Positions 1 to 4,857 of a stretch of DNA of 8,137 nucleotides are shown here, in pieces (position 1 is the first letter of the stretch; the number at the start of each line of letters is the position of its first letter). The position numbers were made by a program, and so were the translations under genes. Under the pieces are notes generated by a model. It ran no database searches, was not told the DNA's origin, and saw nothing but the letters and a program-made list of their open reading frames with translations. Location: NCBI GenBank assembly GCA_002335345.1, contig DDCS01000088.1, forward strand, positions 1 to 8,137, given 5' to 3'. Source of the stretch: Flavobacteriaceae bacterium UBA2000. GTDB taxonomy: Bacteria > Bacteroidota > Bacteroidia > Flavobacteriales > Flavobacteriaceae.

Positions 1-462
1 TTTCCTGTTGATTCTGTGCTTAAAAAGCTCAATAAGACGGGCTATGCGCATCATATCGAGCGTCTTATGGTCATGGGCAATATTATGGTCCTTTGTGAAT
101 TTGATCCCGATGAGGTTTACCGATGGTTTATGGAGTATTTTATCGATGCCTTCGATTGGGTAATGGTGCCAAATGTCTACGGGATGAGTTTGTTTGCTGA
201 CGGCGGAATCATGAGTACAAAACCGTATATCAGTGGCAGTAATTACCTTATGAAAATGAGTGATTATCCCAAAGGTCCTTGGCAAGAGATATGGGATGGT
301 TTGTTCTGGCGATTTATGGATAAGCACCGCTCTTTTTTTCTCTCTAATCCGCGTTTGGCTATGTTGGTGCGCAGTTTAGATAAAATGAAGCCTGAAACAC
401 TTGAGCGGCATTTGACTCAGGCACAAAAATTTCTGGATCAGCTGGATCATGAATCGGTTTAG
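1..462 (+). CDS. Cryptochrome/photolyase-family protein (FeS-BCP / (6-4) photolyase-like), C-terminal 153 residues
   Basis: Reading frame 1 is open from the first base and ends at TAG 460-462, so only the C-terminus is present. The segment matches the FAD-binding C-terminal part of the prokaryotic cryptochrome/(6-4) photolyase family (the PhrB/CryB type). It carries GYAHHIERLMV (residues 14-24 of the fragment; the paired histidines belong to the (6-4) photolesion site in that family), WVMVPNVYGMSLFADGG (53-69) and KPYISGSNYLMKMSDY (74-89), then a tail rich in NPRLAML-type sequence. The family function is FAD-dependent light-driven repair of (6-4) photoproducts, or light sensing. Unlike PhrB/CryB, the CxxC after MSDY is PKGP (Pro90, Pro93), and the following cysteine loop is shortened to WQEIWDGLFWRF. 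The Fe-S ligands in this part are therefore absent. The flavin reductase-like gene downstream fits a shared flavin/light role. Family assignment is confident; repair activity is inferred. Confidence 0.9.
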   Translation, partial: FPVDSVLKKLNKTGYAHHIERLMVMGNIMVLCEFDPDEVYRWFMEYFIDAFDWVMVPNVYGMSLFADGGIMSTKPYISGSNYLMKMSDYPKGPWQEIWDGLFWRFMDKHRSFFLSNPRLAMLVRSLDKMKPETLERHLTQAQKFLDQLDHESV

Positions 463-571
463 AAGATGATTTTCTAAGCCTGTTTTACACAATAAAAGTT
501 AGATTGAATTTATGTTCCGTTACGGATCAGTTTCAATAGAAGAATAAAGGAAAATTAATTATATTCACAAC

Positions 572-655
572 ATGGGAGTAGGAAACATTGTATTAATAAC
601 ATTTGCCTTGTGCATCGTTTTAGGTCTTTTAGCATTAACGGCTAATCGCGCCTAA
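572..655 (+). CDS. Putative 27-residue single-pass membrane peptide
   Basis: An ATG at 572 opens a 27-codon frame ending in TAA 653-655, only 2 nt before the ATG of the flavin reductase-like gene. The product begins MGVGN, continues with about 19 uninterrupted hydrophobic residues (IVLITFALCIVLGLLALTA) and ends NRA. This is the shape of a minimal single transmembrane helix with a short polar N-terminus and a basic C-terminus. An AAGGAAA stretch lies about 17 nt upstream, too far to be a good Shine-Dalgarno sequence, and Bacteroidota rarely use one. The tight stop-to-start spacing would suit translational coupling with the next gene. I do not recognise a family. It could also be a chance open frame in a leader region; the well-formed membrane segment and its position are the only support. 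Confidence 0.45.
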   Translation: MGVGNIVLITFALCIVLGLLALTANRA

Positions 656-657
656 TC

Positions 658-1335
658 ATGATCTGGAACGAGCAAGAGATATCTTCAGCCGATAAAGTTA
701 CTCGGCTGAGGATGATTAATGCCATAACGGGAATAAAACCCGCTAATTTAATTGGGACTCAAGACGCCTCAGGAAGGCACAACTTGGCTGTATTTAGCTC
801 CGTCGTGCACTTGGGGAGCAATCCGGCTTTGATCGGCTTTATCTTGCGCCCTTATGGCGAAGTCCCCCGGCATACATGGCAAAATATACAAGCCACGGGT
901 CATTACACCATCAACCATATTCCAGCGTCCATGACTGAGCAGGCGCATAGGACTTCGGCAAAATTCCCAGAAGAGGTTTCTGAATTTGAGCGTTGTGGTT
1001 TTACCCCTGAAATGGTTTCGGGCATACGGGCACCCTTTGTCGGTGAAAGCACGCTTAAAATGGGGCTGAGTTTTGTTTCTGCCACCGAAATTCCTTTGAA
1101 TGGTACGACCTTGGTTATCGGTAAAATAATTTATTTATCCATTCCGGATCACTTTATCGATGAGGCCGGTGAGTTGGATTTAGCCCAAGCGAATTCTGCG
1201 GGTATTTCTGGTTTGAATACCTACTACAGTTTACACAAAATTGGCCAATATCCTTATGCTCGACTTAGTGATATGGATCATGAGAATTCCCATCATGCGG
1301 ACTTTGATCAGTCTTCTGAGACTCCTTCAGAATAG
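658..1335 (+). CDS. Flavin reductase-like (FMN-binding split-barrel) protein
   Basis: The 225-residue protein belongs to the flavin reductase-like split-barrel family. This is shown by the flavin-binding core GIKPANLIGTQ (residues 25-35), NLAVFSSVVHLGSNPALIGF (42-61), RPYGEVPRHTWQNI (64-77) and GHYTINHI (81-88), with GLNTYYSLHKIGQYPYARL near the end. Members bind FMN or FAD and reduce flavin with NAD(P)H, or use bound flavin as a cofactor; the substrate cannot be read from sequence. The start at 658 is placed the expected distance ahead of the conserved core. Proteins of this group usually stop soon after the YAR segment, but here a further 22 polar, His/Ser/Glu-rich residues follow. That extra tail is exactly the part lying opposite the 3' end of the convergent cupin gene. 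Being downstream of a photolyase-family gene, it may keep that flavoprotein's flavin reduced (inference). Confidence 0.88.
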   Translation: MIWNEQEISSADKVTRLRMINAITGIKPANLIGTQDASGRHNLAVFSSVVHLGSNPALIGFILRPYGEVPRHTWQNIQATGHYTINHIPASMTEQAHRTSAKFPEEVSEFERCGFTPEMVSGIRAPFVGESTLKMGLSFVSATEIPLNGTTLVIGKIIYLSIPDHFIDEAGELDLAQANSAGISGLNTYYSLHKIGQYPYARLSDMDHENSHHADFDQSSETPSE

Positions 1336-1843
1336 TTACAGGAACATCCACATTTCCAGAGTAAAAGACAACGATTTCGGCGGGTTCATCTCCATTATTT
1401 TCACCGTGATGCCATTGATTGACCATTTCTACTATAGGGTCTCCAGCCTTCATTTGAAGCGTATCTCCAGCTTCACTAATGACGGTCAAATGCCCGCTAA
1501 GTAAAATACCCGCATTAATTACAGGATGACGATGAACTGGGAGTTTGGTGTGTGGGGGAATGGTAATGCGCAATGCGGTCATCTGAGGATGCTCAGAGGT
1601 GTAATCGGGTAAAGGGGTGCCATTCCAACTTTGGGTGGTTTGGATTAGCGTCTCTACCTGAAGGTCACTTGAGGCAGCCGCTTCTCCAGAAACAGGTGTT
1701 TCGCTGGAGGCTGATGCTTTGCTCGAGGCTGTTGCTTCGTTGGAAAAACGATCTATCTCCAATGAACTTTTGGTCTGTTCCTGACCACAACTTAGGATCA
1801 CAAAGGACATCAGTCCCAGGTGAATTAAATAATTGTAGCGCAT
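1265..1843 (-). CDS. Cupin-domain lipoprotein
   Basis: The 192-residue protein starts MRYNYLIHLGL with a hydrophobic stretch ending ILSC (Cys19), a plausible lipobox, so it is probably a lipoprotein exported from the cytoplasm. Residues 32-62 are a low-complexity Ser/Ala/Glu linker, followed by one cupin barrel (about 65-170). Cupin motif 1 is seen as HRHPVINAGILLSG (His104, His106), with Asn110 where a metal-binding Glu is usual. Motif 2 is GDPIVEMVNQWHHGENNG (Glu139, His145/146). Metal binding is therefore likely, but the ligand set is not standard; substrate and reaction are unknown. Its start lies 11 nt after the stop of the LamG gene, so the two are probably co-transcribed, and AAAGG sits immediately before the ATG. 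The last 22 residues (His/Asp/Ser-rich) lie antisense to the end of the flavin reductase-like gene and extend past the cupin fold. Confidence 0.85.
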   Translation of the reverse strand: MRYNYLIHLGLMSFVILSCGQEQTKSSLEIDRFSNEATASSKASASSETPVSGEAAASSDLQVETLIQTTQSWNGTPLPDYTSEHPQMTALRITIPPHTKLPVHRHPVINAGILLSGHLTVISEAGDTLQMKAGDPIVEMVNQWHHGENNGDEPAEIVVFYSGNVDVPVTILKESQKTDQSPHDGNSHDPYH

Positions 1844-1854
1844 CCTTTAGCCCT

Positions 1855-2829
1855 TTAGTTTTTAATGATTTTCTTTTGAACCTTTTGACCGTCTGCAGTG
1901 GTAAATTCAAAGGTGTAAACCCCCGAAGAATAATTGCTGATGTCGAATTCATTCTCGGGTTCTGACAAAGCTTTTTGGTCTATTAAGGCACCTTTCAGAT
2001 CATAAATATTTAACTGAGTAAGACGACCAAAACTCGTGTCGTAAGTCATCTGCACCCGCCCGCTCGTTGGATTAGGGCCTAGGCGAACGGCCCGCTCGAA
2101 CGCGTCTAAATCTTCAATAGAGAGGGCTTGGACAATATCCAAAACCTCCTGGGCGCTCAAGCTGCGGTTGTAAATTAAAATGTCATCAAAAACACCCGGG
2201 AAAATATTGTTGGGGACGTCGGCTTGCGTCCCAACCGTAAAGGGATAAACACTGGTTAACAAATTTGAGCCGTAAACGCGTTGCGCTGCCAAGTTGCCAT
2301 CGAGATATAAGTAGGCTGTATCGCCATCATATACGGCGGCGACATGAACCCAAGTGCCGGTTGTGATCGGGCTGCTGTCAATCGGCGGGTCAACATTTAC
2401 ATTCCAGCGAATTTCTTGATTCGGGGTGAGGCCCAGATAGTAGCCGCCGACGTCAAAGCCAGCCCAATTATTGAGAAGCCCTGTCCAATCAATTACGGTT
2501 TCATCTATTTTCATCCAAAGACATAAGGATAGGGCATTTTCGGCGCTGAAATCATAAATCTGGGGATCAGATTGTGTATCCAGATATTGATTGATCAATT
2601 TTAACGCCATATCGGGCTCGCCATATCGGTTTTGCGCTGGAAGTAGAAATCCACCTGTTGGAAATGGGTCTAAAGGCACACTATTTTGGGTGCTGTAGTT
2701 GGCATAATCATTGCCGTCGAGTTTGTAATAACCTTGTAATCCTTCTTGAGGGATTTGGGCAATTAGGCTGTGGCTGCAAAGAAGTCCCAATAAAGTAAAA
2801 ACAGCGCTTTGGATTGATTTGATGTTCAT
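1855..2829 (-). CDS. Secreted LamG-domain protein with T9SS type A sorting domain
   Basis: The 324-residue protein has a signal peptide (MNIKSIQSAVFTLLGLL..., likely cleaved after SLIA at residue 24). It then has a LamG/concanavalin-like jelly-roll domain (about 30-240) recognised from GLQGYYKLDGN, ALSLCLWMKID, TWVHVAAVYDGDTAYLYLDG and FPGVFDDILIYNRSLSAQEV. The C-terminal 75 residues (250-324) are a type A sorting domain: LGPNPTSG, LNIYDLKG, SSGVYTFEF and a basic end KVQKKIIKN. In Bacteroidota this domain directs export across the outer membrane by the type IX secretion system, after which it is normally removed and the protein is released or surface-anchored. LamG domains bind glycans or proteins; no catalytic domain is present, so a binding or adhesive role is likely but the ligand is unknown. 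It is the first gene of a probable two-gene unit with the cupin lipoprotein, reading from the intergenic region shared with apt. Confidence 0.9.
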   Translation of the reverse strand: MNIKSIQSAVFTLLGLLCSHSLIAQIPQEGLQGYYKLDGNDYANYSTQNSVPLDPFPTGGFLLPAQNRYGEPDMALKLINQYLDTQSDPQIYDFSAENALSLCLWMKIDETVIDWTGLLNNWAGFDVGGYYLGLTPNQEIRWNVNVDPPIDSSPITTGTWVHVAAVYDGDTAYLYLDGNLAAQRVYGSNLLTSVYPFTVGTQADVPNNIFPGVFDDILIYNRSLSAQEVLDIVQALSIEDLDAFERAVRLGPNPTSGRVQMTYDTSFGRLTQLNIYDLKGALIDQKALSEPENEFDISNYSSGVYTFEFTTADGQKVQKKIIKN

Positions 2830-2998
2830 GTTGTTTTGGTGAGTCTAGAAGTTAGGATAATGTTGATTGTCAGATTTTAAAGTTAGCGAAAAATTTAATT
2901 CAATCATGCACGGTTCAGGGGATGGTCAAAAATAGCCAGATAAAAATTCGAGGGGTGTGCTCATTATTGAGGGGTATAATTTTGTAAATTGCTCTTCG
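2830..2998. promoter_or_regulatory. Divergent intergenic region between the LamG gene and apt
   Basis: This 169-bp AT-rich stretch separates the minus-strand LamG gene from plus-strand apt and must hold promoters for both. On the apt side there is a good -7 box (listed separately) and a direct repeat of GAGGGGT at 2950-2956 and 2969-2975, 19 bp apart start to start, ending just before the -7 box. On the LamG side I see only a weak candidate (TAACTTTA read on the minus strand). No open frame of note lies inside. Confidence 0.5.
2977..2984 (+). promoter_or_regulatory. Bacteroidota-type -7 promoter box for apt
   Basis: TAATTTTG matches the Bacteroidota -7 consensus TAnnTTTG exactly and ends 14 nt before the apt ATG at 2999, giving the very short leader common in this phylum. 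No clear TTTG -33 element sits at the usual distance. The box also argues against a longer apt reading frame starting at GTG 2957, because that start would lie upstream of the transcript start. Confidence 0.5.
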
Positions 2999-3511
2999 AT
3001 GAAATTAAACGAATCGCTCATACGCACTGTCCCTGATTTCCCTAAACCAGGGATTCAATTCAAAGACATTACCCCGCTTTTAAAGGACCCCGAGGGGATC
3101 AAACAATGCCTTCACGCGATGATGCCCGACCGGGAAACGAAAGTGGATGTTTTGGTGGGTATAGAATCTCGTGGATTTATTCTAGGGCCGCTGATGGCTC
3201 AATCATTGAACTGCGGCTTTGTTCCTATTCGCAAAAAAGGAAAATTGCCCCATCAAACCCTGGAGGCGTCTTACGATCTTGAGTATGGGAGCGCCACCAT
3301 AGAAATTCATCGCGATGCGATTCAGCCTGGAGATCGGGTTTTGCTCCACGATGATGTGTTGGCCACAGGGGGAACAGCTATAGCAGCCATAAAGCTCATA
3401 GAGGCTTTAGGGGGGGAAGTTGTGTGTTGTTCGTTTATTATTGAACTAACCGAGCTAAAGGCAAGGCCGCTCATCGAGCGTTACCCCATTAAAGTGGCTT
3501 ATCAATTTTAA
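2999..3511 (+). CDS. apt: Adenine phosphoribosyltransferase
   Basis: Apt converts adenine plus PRPP to AMP and pyrophosphate in the cytoplasm (purine salvage). The 170-residue product has the usual length and layout: RTVPDFPKPGIQFKDITPLL (9-28), GIESRGFILG (54-63), FVPIRKKGKLP (74-84), YDLEYG followed by EIHRDAI (92-108), and the PRPP-binding loop VLLHDDVLATGGT (114-126) with its paired Asp and Thr-Gly-Gly-Thr. I chose the ATG at 2999 because the protein then begins at the family's normal N-terminus and a -7 box lies just upstream. An in-frame GTG at 2957 would add 14 residues with no family support. The gene is followed after only 4 nt by the stop codon of a convergent 50-residue gene, and no hairpin terminator is visible between them. 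All key residues are intact. Confidence 0.95.
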   Translation: MKLNESLIRTVPDFPKPGIQFKDITPLLKDPEGIKQCLHAMMPDRETKVDVLVGIESRGFILGPLMAQSLNCGFVPIRKKGKLPHQTLEASYDLEYGSATIEIHRDAIQPGDRVLLHDDVLATGGTAIAAIKLIEALGGEVVCCSFIIELTELKARPLIERYPIKVAYQF

Positions 3512-3515
3512 GGGC

Positions 3516-3668
3516 TCAGCCTAAGGCGTTTATCGTCACCCAATAGCGATAAGCCAATAGGGCCAGCTGCCATTTCTTAGCTTTGGCTAAATCCAAACGC
3601 CTCGCGGTAAAGCTGGGTAAGATGATTTTATTTAGCCGAGCAAGAATTTTAAATAATCCGCGTTTCAT
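3516..3668 (-). CDS. Conserved 50-residue basic small protein of unknown function
   Basis: On the minus strand an ATG (complement of 3666-3668) opens 50 codons ending TGA (complement of 3516-3518). The product starts MKRGLFKILARLNKIILPSF, continues TARRLDLAKAKKWQLALLAY and ends RYWVTINALG. It is strongly basic, with two amphipathic or hydrophobic segments. From memory it closely resembles a short protein found across Flavobacteriia (pattern FKILAKxNK-LLPS--K---DLxKAxKxQLAxxxxRYxVT). Databases often label that protein 'SsrA-binding protein', although it is far too short to be SmpB and shows no SmpB domain. I therefore do not assign a function. The gene is convergent with apt (4 nt between stop codons) and divergent from the exchanger gene, so it has its own promoter in the 92-bp gap 3669-3760. 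The family resemblance makes this more than a chance frame. Confidence 0.75.
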   Translation of the reverse strand: MKRGLFKILARLNKIILPSFTARRLDLAKAKKWQLALLAYRYWVTINALG

Positions 3669-3737
3669 GAACTGGGAATTTGCTTGGAAAATTACAAAAA
3701 TTCAAGCGGCGAGCACTCACGAGCGCTGCCTAATTTG

Positions 3738-3745
3738 TATCTTCG
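3738..3745 (+). promoter_or_regulatory. Possible -7 promoter box for the Na+/Ca2+ exchanger gene
   Basis: TATCTTCG differs from the TAnnTTTG consensus at one position and lies 15 nt before the ATG at 3761, the spacing seen for the other -7 boxes in this window. No -33 element is evident. The gap 3669-3760 must also carry the promoter of the divergent 50-residue gene, for which I see no convincing box. Confidence 0.3.
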
Positions 3746-3760
3746 TGCAACTTTATATTT

Positions 3761-4714
3761 ATGAGCTATCTGTATCTTTTTTTAGGGTTAACGGCTTTGG
3801 TTATCGGTGGAGAGTATTTGGTTCGCGCGGCTGTTGGGCTCTCATTCAAATTAAAGCTCTCCAAAATGATTATTGGCCTCACCGTGGTCTCCTTTGCCAC
3901 TTCTGCTCCAGAACTATTGGTGAGTCTAAGTGCTGCGCTCAATGGCTATAGCGCTATTGCTCTTGGGAATGTAATTGGTTCGAATATCGCCAACATTGGC
4001 CTGGTATTGGGCATTACTGCACTGATCAGTCCCATAATTATCGATAATGATTTTTATAAGATTAATTGGCCCGTGATGTTTTCGGTCAGTGTGGCCCTTA
4101 CGTTTTTGCTTATTTTCCAAAATGGAATCTCTGTATGGGCGGGTTCTGGTCTATTGGCTTGTCTACTGATCTATCTTTTTATGCTGATCAAGCGCAATAA
4201 AAGAGAAACCCCACAAGAGGAGGACGCTATTGAAGGTATCGATGAGTCCTTGGCGGTTGTCTCTGGCATTAAAATAGGCATATGGCTCATTATCGGGGCC
4301 CTTGCTTTGTATTTTGGCAGTGATTGGCTGGTCAAAGGGGCCGTAGAGATTGCTACCGATTTGGGCGTGAGTCAACGGGTTATTGCGGTGACTGTTATCG
4401 CTGTGGGAACAAGTGTGCCAGAGCTTGCGGCTTCTGTTATTGCGGCCCTAAAAAAAGAAAAGGCATTATCACTGGGAAACCTTATTGGCTCCAATATCTT
4501 TAATATTGCTTGTGTCCTAGGATTAACGGCGATGATACATCCGATTCATATAAATCCTGCAGAATTTTCTCCATGGGATCTCTATTGGATGATTGGTTTT
4601 GCTGCGGCACTTTTGGTGCTTATTCTTTTACCGAGTCCACATCGGATTGGTCGATATGAGGGCTTATTTTTATTGATTGCCTATGCTGTATTTATTAGCA
4701 CAACCATAAATTAA
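3761..4714 (+). CDS. CaCA-family calcium/sodium antiporter (YrbG-type)
   Basis: The 317-residue inner-membrane protein has the duplicated alpha-repeat structure of cation/Ca2+ exchangers. Repeat 1 holds SFATSAPELLVS (44-55) and GNVIGSNIANIGLVLG (69-84). Repeat 2 holds AVGTSVPELAAS (214-225) and GNLIGSNIFNIACVLG (239-254). The acidic residue in each PEL motif (Glu51, Glu221) and the GNxIGSN loops form the ion-binding centre in this family. About ten hydrophobic helices are seen, in two halves joined by a hydrophilic loop rich in Lys, Glu and Asp (about 143-165). Members exchange Ca2+ for Na+ (or K+/H+) across the cytoplasmic membrane; the exact ions here are inferred. The ATG at 3761 gives the standard short N-terminus MSYLYLFLGLTALVIGGEYLV. 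It appears to be a single-gene unit, with no strong terminator before glnN. Confidence 0.93.
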   Translation: MSYLYLFLGLTALVIGGEYLVRAAVGLSFKLKLSKMIIGLTVVSFATSAPELLVSLSAALNGYSAIALGNVIGSNIANIGLVLGITALISPIIIDNDFYKINWPVMFSVSVALTFLLIFQNGISVWAGSGLLACLLIYLFMLIKRNKRETPQEEDAIEGIDESLAVVSGIKIGIWLIIGALALYFGSDWLVKGAVEIATDLGVSQRVIAVTVIAVGTSVPELAASVIAALKKEKALSLGNLIGSNIFNIACVLGLTAMIHPIHINPAEFSPWDLYWMIGFAAALLVLILLPSPHRIGRYEGLFLLIAYAVFISTTIN

Positions 4715-4743
4715 TTTATCAATTCACGGGATTGGTGTTAATT

Positions 4744-4810
4744 TTTAGGGGGTTGTTAATAAAATAATTCCCTTTTTTCATAACAAACTTGAAAATTTAG
4801 GGGGGTCGTT
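4744..4810. repeat. Direct repeat TTTAGGGGG(G)TYGTT upstream of glnN
   Basis: TTTAGGGGGTTGTT at 4744-4757 recurs as TTTAGGGGGGTCGTT at 4796-4810, 52 bp apart start to start, roughly five helical turns. Both copies lie in the 143-bp gap before glnN, upstream of the proposed -7 box. Runs of G stand out in this AT-rich gap. The arrangement could be a pair of sites for a regulator, but none is identified. Confidence 0.4.
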
Positions 4811-4823
4811 GTTTGATTTGAAT

Positions 4824-4831
4824 TATTTTTG
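4824..4831 (+). promoter_or_regulatory. Bacteroidota-type -7 promoter box for glnN
   Basis: TATTTTTG matches TAnnTTTG and lies 26 nt before the ATG at 4858. The flanking sequence is T-rich, so a chance match is possible, and no -33 TTTG is found at a standard distance. It is the best candidate in the gap. Confidence 0.4.
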
Positions 4832-4857
4832 CCGAATAATTTAATAATCCAACGACT

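Noticed and set aside
461..475. Weak AGAA...TTCT stem after the photolyase-family stop
   Set aside because: Only four pairs and no following T-run, so it is not supported as a terminator; the gene may continue as an operon into the flavin reductase gene.
1681..1760. Possible nucleotide repeat in the cupin gene linker
   Set aside because: The similarity comes from repeated Ser, Ala and Glu codons in a flexible linker rather than from a DNA repeat element.
1573..1965. Plus-strand open frame of 130 codons
   Set aside because: It lies wholly opposite the cupin and LamG genes, both of which are well supported by domains and export signals.
2975..2980. TATAAT as a sigma-70 -10 box
   Set aside because: It overlaps the phylum-specific TAATTTTG box, which explains the site better in a member of the Bacteroidota; no TTGACA-like element lies at 17 bp.
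2957..2998. GTG-initiated 14-residue N-terminal extension of apt
   Set aside because: The added residues have no counterpart in the family, and the -7 box at 2977-2984 lies inside the extension, so the transcript would start after the GTG.
3527..3556. Possible hairpin TTATCG...CGATAA after apt
   Set aside because: The stem is 6 bp with an 11-nt loop and no T-run, and it lies inside the coding sequence of the 50-residue gene; not credible as a terminator.
3583..3951. Plus-strand open frame of 122 codons
   Set aside because: It is antisense to the 50-residue gene and out of frame with the exchanger start; its product shows no domain and is rich in Cys and Trp as expected of a shadow frame.
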